A program made the position numbers and the translations under genes. This document shows positions 1 to 6,957 of a stretch of DNA of 14,943 bases, piece by piece. The stretch comes from an uncultured Collinsella sp. (GTDB lineage: Bacteria > Actinomycetota > Coriobacteriia > Coriobacteriales > Coriobacteriaceae): positions 1 through 14,943 of the forward strand of contig URYT01000032.1 of NCBI GenBank assembly GCA_900552185.1, given 5' to 3'. The first letter of the stretch is position 1. Every line of letters starts with the position of its first letter. The notes beneath the pieces are model-generated. The model saw nothing but the letters and a program-made list of their open reading frames with translations. It was not told where the DNA came from and made no database searches.

Positions 1-55
1 ACCGCAGGAAGCTTGGATACGCCTAGGCGCGGTCCAAGAAATCGTCCGCACCCCC

Positions 56-239
56 ATATGAGTACTGTCACCAATTTAGTAGCAGCAAAATCGAGAGCAA
101 ATTGCCTAATTTGAGCGATTCGAAAAGGTTGAAAGCCGTCAAACGCCCTTTAAAGGGGGTTAGATAAATTGATTATGAGCCCATTTTCGCTCAGAGCAGG
201 CCGAAAAATATGGCACCTCTTTTGCAACAGTACTCATAT
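56..239. repeat. 184-bp element bounded by 13-bp inverted repeats
   Basis: ATATGAGTACTGT at 56-68 is matched exactly by its reverse complement ACAGTACTCATAT at 227-239. Inside, nearly concentric, lie a second inverted pair (TGAGCGA 112-118 with TCGCTCA 187-193) and the 12-bp palindrome CCCTTTAAAGGG at 146-157. There is no open frame of note. The architecture resembles a small non-coding dispersed repeat (MITE-like) or a structured RNA. That it is dispersed in the genome is inference, because only one copy is present here. Confidence 0.5.
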
Positions 240-280
240 TTGGCATTTTTTGACCACAGGGTCCAAAACCATGCCCCAGA

Positions 281-314
281 ACACAAAAGGAGGGGCCTCG
301 TAAGGCCCCTCCTT
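281..314 (-). terminator. Rho-independent terminator of the permease gene
   Basis: A perfect 11-bp stem, AAGGAGGGGCC (287-297) with GGCCCCTCCTT (304-314), closes a 6-base loop. Read on the minus strand it is followed by TTTTGTG, the expected U-rich tail. It lies about 50 bases past the permease stop codon. Confidence 0.85.
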
Positions 315-361
315 AGGAAAGGGAATCGATTTATTCCACAGCCGTAGATTAATCCTAGCCG

Positions 362-1825
362 CTACTCCATCATGTCGAGGACGGAGGGGCGCAGCTCGCT
401 CTCGGCAGCCTCGGGATCGGTCTCGCGCAGACGGTTGATATAGCGGTTGTACCACATCACGGCAAGGCCCAAGAAGACAACCACGCCGCCAACGTTGTAG
501 ACCAGCGTCAGCCACAGCGGCTGATCGAGCGGAATGGTGCCGCAGATAAGCACAAAGCAGAAGACCACAAGCAGGAATGCGGCAACGACCAGGCCAAAGC
601 TGCGCGAGCCCATGCGGAAGTCACGGGGAGCGGCGTCGAAGTTCTTGCGCAGCATAAAGTAGGCAAGCAAAATCAGCAGCGGCGGGAGCAGAGCGGTGGC
701 AGCCGTCATGTTGGTGACGATCATGAGCAGGTCGTCGAGGTTACCGGAGCCCAGGGCCGGAATGATCAGGATGGGGACGACGATGGCGAACTGCAGCCAA
801 GCGGCGCGGGCGGGAATGCCATGCTCGTTGAGCTCGACGATCTTGCTACCAAAAACGCCCTTGGGGATCTCGGTAAAGAAAACCTTGATGGGAGCAGAGG
901 TCCACATCATGAGGGAGCCCAGCGTGGCGGCGAGAAGGATCAAGCCGATGGCGCGCGTAGACACTTCCATGGGAATGCCAAAGTGGGCAAAGACAGCGCC
1001 GAATACGTCGAAGATACCGGTGGAGATGGCAACGCCGCCCTCGGGGATGAAAAGGTTAACCAGCAGCGAAGCGCCTGCATACAGAAGGCCGATGGTCAGG
1101 CCGGCGATAACGACGGTGCGCACGAAGGCCTTGACGCCACCCTTAAGGTCGTTAAGGAACACGCCGACAGACTCAGCGCCGCCAACGCCCTGGATGATCC
1201 AGGCAAGCGTACCGAAGAAGCCCCACGCAGTTGCGAAGTTGCTCATGTCGGGAGCCATGTTAGCGGGAGTAGGAGCCGTAGCGAACTCAACGCCGCCAAA
1301 GGCAGCAGCCAGGGACAGCAGGATGAACACGGCGGTCAGGCCGAGAGCCGCGGTCGAACCGAAGGAGGAAATGGAGCCGATCCACTTAGCGCCCTTGGTC
1401 GAAACCCACGTGGCGATAGCAAAGACGACGATCTCGATAATGGTGATCCACAGCTGCGAAAGCTCGGCGTTGGCACCAAAGAACACGTAGCTCGCGTAGA
1501 TGATGACGTTGGGCAGGACAGACGCAAAGAAGAACAGGTTAACGAACCAGTAGCTAAATGCCGTCAGGAACGCCCAGCGACCACCCATCGAGGTCTTAAC
1601 CCATGCGTACACGCCGGACTCGGAGTCCTTGTTGAGGCCGACGAACTCAGCGGTAACCAGGGTATAGGGGACAAAGTACAAAAGTGTGGCGAAGAAGAAC
1701 GACGGCGCAGCTGCCAAGCCGATAGCCGCGTTGTTGTTGATGATATTCTTGATACCGAACACGGCGGCGACCGTCATGCCCAGCAGAGCGAACGAACCAA
1801 TCGTTCCTCGTTTTTCAGAGCTCAT
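362..1825 (-). CDS. APC-family amino acid permease (YjeM / glutamate:GABA antiporter-like)
   Basis: A 487-residue integral membrane protein of the amino acid-polyamine-organocation family, expected to exchange or import an amino acid across the cytoplasmic membrane. The hydrophobic profile fits about 12 membrane segments. The N-terminus (IGSFALLGMTVAAVFGIKN) is the unwound helix-1 region that binds substrate in this family, and the SGVYAWVKTSMGG stretch is typical of the GadC/YjeM branch. I start it at the ATG at 1825 because a GGGAGGG ribosome site lies just upstream; an in-frame TTG at 1837 would add four residues but destroys that spacing. It lies downstream of ebgC, 153 bases away and past a likely terminator, so it is probably its own unit. 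Substrate cannot be told from sequence; the family resemblance is to glutamate/GABA exchangers. Family call is firm, substrate is not. Confidence 0.88.
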   Translation of the reverse strand: MSSEKRGTIGSFALLGMTVAAVFGIKNIINNNAAIGLAAAPSFFFATLLYFVPYTLVTAEFVGLNKDSESGVYAWVKTSMGGRWAFLTAFSYWFVNLFFFASVLPNVIIYASYVFFGANAELSQLWITIIEIVVFAIATWVSTKGAKWIGSISSFGSTAALGLTAVFILLSLAAAFGGVEFATAPTPANMAPDMSNFATAWGFFGTLAWIIQGVGGAESVGVFLNDLKGGVKAFVRTVVIAGLTIGLLYAGASLLVNLFIPEGGVAISTGIFDVFGAVFAHFGIPMEVSTRAIGLILLAATLGSLMMWTSAPIKVFFTEIPKGVFGSKIVELNEHGIPARAAWLQFAIVVPILIIPALGSGNLDDLLMIVTNMTAATALLPPLLILLAYFMLRKNFDAAPRDFRMGSRSFGLVVAAFLLVVFCFVLICGTIPLDQPLWLTLVYNVGGVVVFLGLAVMWYNRYINRLRETDPEAAESELRPSVLDMME

Positions 1826-1857
1826 AAGCCCTCCCAATCATCTGTTATATGTCATCT

Positions 1858-1892
1858 AAAACCGTCCGAGCTGCAAGTGCAATCGCGGACGG
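1858..1892 (-). terminator. Probable terminator downstream of ebgC
   Basis: CCGTCCG (1862-1868) pairs with CGGACGG (1886-1892) around a 17-base loop that itself contains TGCA/TGCA. On the minus strand the stem is followed by TTTT (AAAA at 1858-1861). It would end ebgAC transcripts just before the permease start; a weak TATAAC-like -10 for the permease lies at 1844-1849. Confidence 0.5.
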
Positions 1893-1901
1893 CGCACCTG
1901 C

Positions 1902-1945
1902 TAAGGGGGATGGGGAAAAGGGAGTCAACAAAGTCATCCCCCTTA
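1902..1945. repeat. 11-bp perfect inverted repeat in the ebgC-permease gap
   Basis: TAAGGGGGATG (1902-1912) is matched exactly by CATCCCCCTTA (1935-1945) with a 22-base spacer. There is no T-tract on either strand, so it is not a standard terminator. It may add a second hairpin to the 3' end of the ebgAC message or serve as a protein site. Confidence 0.45.
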
Positions 1946-1978
1946 ACGGCGTGAAGCAAACGTCCAGGCGGACGAATA

Positions 1979-2434
1979 CTACTTGTTGGGGAAGGAATAA
2001 CCTTCAACCGTCACGTGCAGCACCACGACGCGGGGATCCGAAGCCTCGGCGATAACACGGTAGGCCTCGTCGATCTCAACGACGGCAACGCCGCCGGCAG
2101 GGATCACCACCTTCTCCCCCGCCCCCTCAAAGCGCTCGCGATCATCGATATCGCTGTAAGCGCGGGTGCAGGTGAGACCTGCCTTGGGGGCAACCTCGAC
2201 GGTCAGGTCGCCGTCGAGAGGAGCGAGCACGGCATGGTAGCGACGGTGACCGACCAGATCGGCAGTAGCCGCCTCGTGAGCGTTCACCCACCAGTACACC
2301 AACGAGTCGCCGATGGAGTAGGCCACGTCGTGCTGCAGGTCGGCAACACCATCGAGCGCCTGGCCGGTGCGCATCCACTTCTTGACGGACTTCATCTGAG
2401 CGTCGAAATCGGCGCGCGAGTTAAAGACATGCAT
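1979..2434 (-). CDS. ebgC: EbgC, YhcH/YjgK/YiaL-family beta subunit of Ebg beta-galactosidase
   Basis: A 151-residue cupin-like protein of the YhcH/YjgK/YiaL (DUF386) family, about the length of E. coli EbgC (near 150). In E. coli EbgC joins EbgA in the active hetero-octamer and is needed for full beta-galactosidase activity. The assignment leans on family features (the IGDSLVYWWVNAHEAA and VVIPAGGVAVVEIDEAYRV stretches and a C-terminal beta strand ending in VEGYSFPNK) and on position: it starts three bases after the ebgA stop on the same strand, with its AAGGAGG ribosome site lying in the last codons of ebgA. This order and tight spacing match the E. coli ebgAC operon. Other members of this fold act in sialic acid or sugar acid metabolism, but the context makes the Ebg role the best reading. 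Confidence 0.88.
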   Translation of the reverse strand: MHVFNSRADFDAQMKSVKKWMRTGQALDGVADLQHDVAYSIGDSLVYWWVNAHEAATADLVGHRRYHAVLAPLDGDLTVEVAPKAGLTCTRAYSDIDDRERFEGAGEKVVIPAGGVAVVEIDEAYRVIAEASDPRVVVLHVTVEGYSFPNK

Positions 2435-2437
2435 GAC

Positions 2438-5400
2438 TTATGCCTCCTTAATGGGTGCCAGCGCCTGAGCCAGATCGGCAGACGTCAGCGGTCGCAGGGA
2501 CACCTCAAAGCTGAAGCTCTCAAAACGGGTGCGATAGGAATCGAGCACCTCGGAGCCCCAAGAGTTCGAGCCAAGGCCGAGCAACTGGTCGTTGATGTTG
2601 ACCGTGACCGTGTCGCCCTTGACAAGGTCGTAGACGTGCTTGGCGTTATCGATGGCCTCGCAGCTATAGGGCCATGCCGAGAACGAGAACGGGTTGGAAG
2701 CGGCGTCGCTCGGACGTGTCACGACCAGACCGTCACCGTGGCTAGAGCGCAGGGCAACCCAGCGGGTACCCTCGCGGTTGGCGCAGTCCTGAGGCATAAC
2801 GTAGGGCGTGAACATGTCGTCGACCGTAGTGCGGTAATGACCGACCGGGTTGGCGCGCAGAGAGTCCGGATAGTTCTCGCCCGGGCCGTGGCCATACCAC
2901 TCAACGGCACGATCGCAACCGGGAACCTCGAAGGAAATGCCAATACGCGGGATGATGTCCGAGTAATCGCCGTAGGGCTCGCCGGAGACCTTGAGGTCGA
3001 CGCGACCGCTCGGCAGCACGGTGTAGACGAGCTCGACGCGCATGCCAAACGCACGGACGGGAGGAGCGATACGCTGGCTCACGGTAACGACGACCGCGTT
3101 GCCGTCCTGCTTCCAAGAGACACTGCGGGTGGACGTCTGCATCACATCGATGAAGTTGTCCTTCCACAGGGAGTCATACTCCTGAGCGTGGTTGTCGACG
3201 AGCGGATGCCAAAAACCAACCTGGGGACCGGAGGCCATGACGTCACGGCCGGATGCCTTCCACTTGCTCACGGTGCCGTTTACCTTGTTGAAGGTCAGCT
3301 CGCCGTTGAGGGAGTGAATGCGAATCTCCTGCTCGGTCTCCTCGACCGTAAGCTCAGGACGAGTGGGAGCCGCGATGGCCGGCGCCGGATGGTTTGCGAT
3401 GGCAAACTGGCTTGCGCCCAGTTGGAACATCGGCTCGCACCAGACGTGAGCGGCCATGGTGTAGGCGCGCACGGTCAGCAGGGTCTCGCCTACCGCGGCC
3501 TCGTGAATCACTAGCGGAAGCTGGACGGACTCACCGGGGGCAACCGCACCGGGCACGAGCGTCTTGCGGCACACTACATCGCCATCCACCAGGGTCTCCG
3601 CCGACAGGCAGACATCCTCGAGGGTGGTGAACCAACGCTTGTTGGTGACAGTCAGCTCGCCCGCCTCGGCGTCATAAGCCATGCGAACCGGGCAGATGAC
3701 CTGGCCGTATTCGGTAAGGCCCGGGCTCGGCTGCTGCCAGGGGAACACCATGCCGTCGATGCAGAAGTTGCTGTTGTTGGGGTAGTCGCCGTTGTCGCCG
3801 CCATACATGTCGTAGGCAACGCCGTCCTCGGTCACAGCGGCCAAGCCGTGGTCGCACCATTCCCAAATGAACTGGCCCTGGATGCAATCCCAGCGATCGA
3901 AGACCTCCTGGTACTCGGACAGGCCTCCGGGGCCATTGCCCATGGAGTGACCGTACTCGCAGTTGATGCGCGGCTTGGGGAATGGATGCTCACCAAAGTC
4001 GTTCATCTGCGACACGCGGGAGTACATGGTGGAGATAACGTCGACGGTATCGGCGTTGCGGTCCTCCTCGTAGTGGACCGGACGACCGTCGAGCTCGTGA
4101 GCCTTGGCGTACATCGCGCGGATGTTGCAGCCATAGCCGCTCTCGTTGCCCATCGACCACATAATGATGCAGGCGTGATTGCGCTCCTGCATCACCAGGC
4201 GCTCAATGCGGTCGGCGTAGGCCGGCTCCCATGCCGGGTCGTCGGTCACCAGGGCGATATTGCCGATATTCTCGAAGCCGTGGCTCTCCATATCGGTCTC
4301 GGCGACCAGCATGATGCCATACTCATCGCACAGCTCGTAGAAGCGCGGGTCATTGGCATAGTGAGAGGTGCGCACCGCGTTGATGTTGTGCTGCTTCATG
4401 AGCTCCAGGTCGCGGCGCATGCGATCGAGGCCCACGGCACGGCCCTTGTGATCGTCGTGATCGTGGCGGTTGACGCCATGCATCTTAAAGTAGGTGCCGT
4501 TGAGGTAGATATGATTGCCCTCGACCGTCACCTCGGCAAGGCCCTGACGATGTGGCACGTACTCGCTGACCTCGTCGCCGTCGTAGACCTCAAACGTCAG
4601 GTCATAGAGAAAGGGATCCTCGGGGTTCCAAAAATGGGCATCGGCAACGCTGCACTCGGCATGACCGTCGACGCACTCACCCGTAGCCACCACGTTCTCG
4701 CCATCGCTGAGCGTAAACACGACGCGGGAAGCGCCCTCGGCCACCGTATCGAGCGTAATCAGAGCGGCATCGCCCTCGCGGCGCGTGCGGAACCTAAAGT
4801 CGACCAGGTGTGCGGCGGGACGCTGCATAAGGTACACATCGCGGAAGATGCCCGATGCCCACCACATGTCTTGGTCCTCGATATAGCTACCATCGCTGTA
4901 CTGCAGAACCTTGACCGCAAACAGGTTGTCGCCCTCGACAAGCGCGTCGGTCACGTCGAACTCGGCAGACAGGCGCGAGCCCTTGGTCATGCCGATAAAC
5001 TTGCCGTTGACGTACAGCTCGCCATAGCTCTCGATACCGTCAAAGCGAATGATCTCGCGAGCGCCGGCAGGCACGGCGGGAAGATTGACGATGCGCTGGT
5101 ACACGCCCGTGGGGTCGTCGGAGGGAACGAACGGCTGATCCACCGGGAACGGGAAACCCTCGTCGGTGTAGGCAAGGTTGCCATAACCGTCTACCTGCCA
5201 CAGGTGCGGAACCTCCACGTGATCCCACTCGGGCTTGTACGTGGAAAGCTCCTCGTTGGAGACGGCAGCGGGGCCCTCAAAGAGGCGGAACTGCCACGAG
5301 CCGGACAGCTGGACAAACCCGCGCGACAGCTCGCGGCTGTACGTTGCAGCGAGATCGGCGGTCTCGTAACCCATAAAGTACGCATGGGGTGCCAGGCGGT

Positions 5401-5446
5401 TCCTGTGGGTGAGCGCTTGGTTTTCCCAATCGTTAATGGCGTCCAT
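2438..5446 (-). CDS. ebgA: Evolved-type beta-galactosidase alpha subunit, glycoside hydrolase family 2
   Basis: A 1002-residue cytoplasmic beta-galactosidase that hydrolyses lactose or related beta-galactosides; there is no signal peptide. The N-terminus (NDWENQALTHRNRLAPHAYF) and the whole layout follow E. coli EbgA (near 1030 residues). Domains in order: sugar-binding jelly roll about 40-205, an immunoglobulin-like domain about 210-300, the TIM barrel about 305-590, a second immunoglobulin-like domain, and the small-chain domain about 705-990. The acid/base Glu435 lies in SMGNESGYG and the nucleophile Glu497 in RINCEYGHSMGNGPGG; HGVNRHDHD (323-331) is the conserved metal/active-site loop. 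The ATG at 5446 has AAGGAG eight bases upstream. It is the first gene of an operon with ebgC, and three LacI-type operators upstream place it under the divergent regulator. Family and subgroup are near certain; the true substrate could be another beta-galactoside. Confidence 0.95.
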   Translation of the reverse strand: MDAINDWENQALTHRNRLAPHAYFMGYETADLAATYSRELSRGFVQLSGSWQFRLFEGPAAVSNEELSTYKPEWDHVEVPHLWQVDGYGNLAYTDEGFPFPVDQPFVPSDDPTGVYQRIVNLPAVPAGAREIIRFDGIESYGELYVNGKFIGMTKGSRLSAEFDVTDALVEGDNLFAVKVLQYSDGSYIEDQDMWWASGIFRDVYLMQRPAAHLVDFRFRTRREGDAALITLDTVAEGASRVVFTLSDGENVVATGECVDGHAECSVADAHFWNPEDPFLYDLTFEVYDGDEVSEYVPHRQGLAEVTVEGNHIYLNGTYFKMHGVNRHDHDDHKGRAVGLDRMRRDLELMKQHNINAVRTSHYANDPRFYELCDEYGIMLVAETDMESHGFENIGNIALVTDDPAWEPAYADRIERLVMQERNHACIIMWSMGNESGYGCNIRAMYAKAHELDGRPVHYEEDRNADTVDVISTMYSRVSQMNDFGEHPFPKPRINCEYGHSMGNGPGGLSEYQEVFDRWDCIQGQFIWEWCDHGLAAVTEDGVAYDMYGGDNGDYPNNSNFCIDGMVFPWQQPSPGLTEYGQVICPVRMAYDAEAGELTVTNKRWFTTLEDVCLSAETLVDGDVVCRKTLVPGAVAPGESVQLPLVIHEAAVGETLLTVRAYTMAAHVWCEPMFQLGASQFAIANHPAPAIAAPTRPELTVEETEQEIRIHSLNGELTFNKVNGTVSKWKASGRDVMASGPQVGFWHPLVDNHAQEYDSLWKDNFIDVMQTSTRSVSWKQDGNAVVVTVSQRIAPPVRAFGMRVELVYTVLPSGRVDLKVSGEPYGDYSDIIPRIGISFEVPGCDRAVEWYGHGPGENYPDSLRANPVGHYRTTVDDMFTPYVMPQDCANREGTRWVALRSSHGDGLVVTRPSDAASNPFSFSAWPYSCEAIDNAKHVYDLVKGDTVTVNINDQLLGLGSNSWGSEVLDSYRTRFESFSFEVSLRPLTSADLAQALAPIKEA

Positions 5447-5481
5447 GGTGATGCTCCTTCGTCATCGTAGTGATTCTTGTG

Positions 5482-5491
5482 CAACCGGTTG
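5482..5491. promoter_or_regulatory. LacI-type operator O1 for ebgA
   Basis: A perfect 10-bp palindrome CAACCGGTTG, flanked by TG and T as in the other two copies. It falls at the expected transcription start of ebgA, 7-15 bases past the -10 box, where a bound repressor would block transcription. The central CG and symmetric half sites fit LacI/GalR-family recognition. Confidence 0.78.
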
Positions 5492-5496
5492 TCCTT

Positions 5497-5526
5497 ATCT
5501 TACGGGCGATGCAAAAAACTGTGCAA
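5497..5526 (-). promoter_or_regulatory. ebgA promoter
   Basis: On the minus strand TTGCAC (5521-5526) and TAAGAT (5497-5502) are separated by 18 bases, a good -35/-10 pair. The start point would be near 5490, giving a leader of about 45 bases before the ebgA ATG. The -35 box shares bases with operator O2, and the start point lies in O1. Confidence 0.6.
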
Positions 5527-5533
5527 CCGGTTG
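5524..5533. promoter_or_regulatory. LacI-type operator O2 overlapping the ebgA -35
   Basis: Second exact CAACCGGTTG, centred 42 bp from O1, i.e. four helical turns, so both sites face the same side of the DNA. It overlaps the -35 hexamer of the ebgA promoter. Confidence 0.78.
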
Positions 5534-5568
5534 TCCGCTGAACGGTCGATTTTGCCGGATTAACGGTG

Positions 5569-5578
5569 CAACCGGTTG
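5569..5578. promoter_or_regulatory. LacI-type operator O3, upstream
   Basis: Third exact CAACCGGTTG, centred 45 bp from O2, at about -85 relative to the ebgA start. It could support looping or cooperative binding, or control a promoter on the other strand for the regulator gene. Confidence 0.72.
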
Positions 5579-5601
5579 TACAACCATGCTATTTATGTCA
5601 C

Positions 5602-5613
5602 CCTAAGCTTAGG
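5602..5613. repeat. 12-bp perfect palindrome between ebgA and the LacI gene
   Basis: CCTAAGCTTAGG is a perfect palindrome unlike the CAACCGGTTG operators. It lies beyond O3 toward the regulator gene and might be a site for a second regulator. No specific family can be assigned. Confidence 0.35.
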
Positions 5614-5755
5614 TACACAGCACAGGGCATCGTTCTTGAGCTCACAGGCAACTGTCGCGCCTACCTATGTCTCGCCCATACATGCCGTGCTCAGTCGCAG
5701 TTTGATTGCAAAACGACACCGGTCACCGGATACCATGAACGCCGTTCACGCGCGC

Positions 5756-5761
5756 TATAGT
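5756..5761 (+). promoter_or_regulatory. Possible -10 box for the LacI-family gene
   Basis: TATAGT, followed by AAT, lies about 60 bases before the start codon and is the best -10 candidate on this strand. No good -35 hexamer is present at 16-18 bases upstream. A weaker alternative pair is TTGCAA with GATACC between about 5705 and 5733. Confidence 0.3.
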
Positions 5762-5821
5762 AATCTGTATCCGCATTAGCCTTTATCGATAGCCCACCGA
5801 CCCAATTGCACAGGAGACGCC

Positions 5822-6838
5822 ATGACCCAACCAGCACGCACCGCACCCACGCTTGCCGAGGTTGCTGAAGCTGCCGGCGTATCGCGCTCCACGGCATCGC
5901 GTGCCCTCAACGATTCGCCCCGCATTAGCGAGGAGACCAAAAAACGCGTCCGCACAGCGGCGAAAAAGGTTAACTTCGTTCCCAACGCACGTGGCCGGGC
6001 ACTCGCCGTCGGACGCACGGAAATTATCGCCGTACTGGTTACCGAGCCCCTTAATGAGCTGTTCGGCAACCCCACCTACAGTGAGTTTTTGAGCGGTATT
6101 ACCGAGGAACTTTCGGAGTCGTCTTACTTGCCCGTGATCTTGCAGGCATCTTCCTCGCATGAGCGCAATCGCGCACGCGAGCATTTTGAGCGTCGCTCGT
6201 TTGACGCCGTCATCGACGTCTCGCCCTACAAGGGCAGCGAGCTGCTCGAGGTGCTGTGCGAGCTGGGCGTACCCACCGTGTTGTGCGGCCAGCTCGAGGG
6301 CCACCCCTATCGCGATGTGTTCTCGACGGTCTACTCCGACGACGAAGAGGGCGGACGCTTTGCGGCGCTCGCTATGAAAGATCGCGGACGCAAGGACATC
6401 GTTGCCGTGCTGGGGCCGCAGGATAACCCCGCCGTCGTCGACCGCCTTCGCGGCTACCGTGCAATTTTGGGCGAAAGCCTTCCGGATGAAAATGTCATCT
6501 ATACCGGATGGAGCAGCGGAGACGGTTACCAAGCCACGCGGCGCCTGCTCGCGCGCGAAATACATGCCGACGGCGTGCTATGCGGATCGGACCGTATCGC
6601 AACCGGCGTTATCGCCGCATTCAACGAAGCGGGAATTAACGTACCCAAAGACGTTTCGGTCGTGGGCTTCGATGACCACGAGGTCGCAGCTCGCAGCGTC
6701 CCCGCGTTGACGACCATTCGTCAGCCGCTTCGCGAGGAAGGCCGCATGGCCGCAGGCATTGCGCTCGATATGATTAACGGTGCCGCGCCCACCACCACCG
6801 TCATGCATATGCAGCTCGTTCAGAGAGACTCACTGTAG
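5822..6838 (+). CDS. LacI-family transcriptional regulator, probable repressor of ebgAC
   Basis: A 338-residue cytoplasmic DNA-binding protein of standard length for the LacI/GalR family. The helix-turn-helix spans about residues 10-30 (TLAEVAEAAGVSRSTASRALN), followed by the hinge helix near 53-62 (VPNARGRAL) and a periplasmic-binding-protein-like effector domain from about 67 on. The segment VSVVGFDDHEVAARSVPALTTIRQP is the usual family signature near the C-terminus. The ATG at 5822 follows CAGGAGACGC, a good ribosome site. The gene diverges from ebgA, and the three palindromes between them are what such a protein would bind, so repression relieved by a galactoside or its product is the likely control. 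This is inference from context; E. coli ebgR occupies the same role. The effector sugar is unknown. Confidence 0.9.
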   Translation: MTQPARTAPTLAEVAEAAGVSRSTASRALNDSPRISEETKKRVRTAAKKVNFVPNARGRALAVGRTEIIAVLVTEPLNELFGNPTYSEFLSGITEELSESSYLPVILQASSSHERNRAREHFERRSFDAVIDVSPYKGSELLEVLCELGVPTVLCGQLEGHPYRDVFSTVYSDDEEGGRFAALAMKDRGRKDIVAVLGPQDNPAVVDRLRGYRAILGESLPDENVIYTGWSSGDGYQATRRLLAREIHADGVLCGSDRIATGVIAAFNEAGINVPKDVSVVGFDDHEVAARSVPALTTIRQPLREEGRMAAGIALDMINGAAPTTTVMHMQLVQRDSL

Positions 6839-6899
6839 GAAACTGGGCCGGGCTTTCCGCGACGTCCGGTCGCCCCATGCCCTCACAACCTCCGCGCAT

Positions 6900-6934
6900 A
6901 AAAAACGAGGGAAGGCACGCGTCCTTCCCTCGTT
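6900..6934 (-). terminator. Rho-independent terminator of aspS (possibly bidirectional)
   Basis: A perfect 12-bp stem, AACGAGGGAAGG (6904-6915) with CCTTCCCTCGTT (6923-6934), and a 7-base loop. On the minus strand it runs into six T residues, so it ends aspS. It lies between two converging genes and may also slow transcription leaving the LacI-family gene, though the plus-strand side lacks a T-tract. Confidence 0.85.
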
Positions 6935-6957
6935 GCGGGCAATATGTAGCCGCTCGC

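Larger units (their letters stand above)
1..361. other. Intergenic region at left edge, repeat-like element plus terminator
   Basis: No confident gene lies here. The stretch is richer in A and T than the genes around it. It contains a 184-bp element (56-239) bounded by perfect 13-bp inverted repeats and, nearer the permease gene, a strong minus-strand terminator; both are listed separately. A reading frame entering from the left edge (bases 2-61, plus strand) is open and ends at a TGA inside the left repeat arm, but it is too short to call a gene end. Confidence 0.6.

Noticed and set aside
2..61. C-terminal end of a gene entering from the left edge
   Set aside because: A 19-codon open frame ending at TGA is too short to identify, and the reverse strand is also open there.
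821..1954. Long plus-strand frame opposite the permease
   Set aside because: It is a shadow of the permease codons on the other strand; its composition is low-complexity polar and shows no domain, whereas the minus-strand protein is a clear transporter.
3848..5470. 540-codon plus-strand frame opposite ebgA
   Set aside because: Antisense to a complete EbgA with both catalytic glutamates; the long open frame follows from GC-rich codon use.
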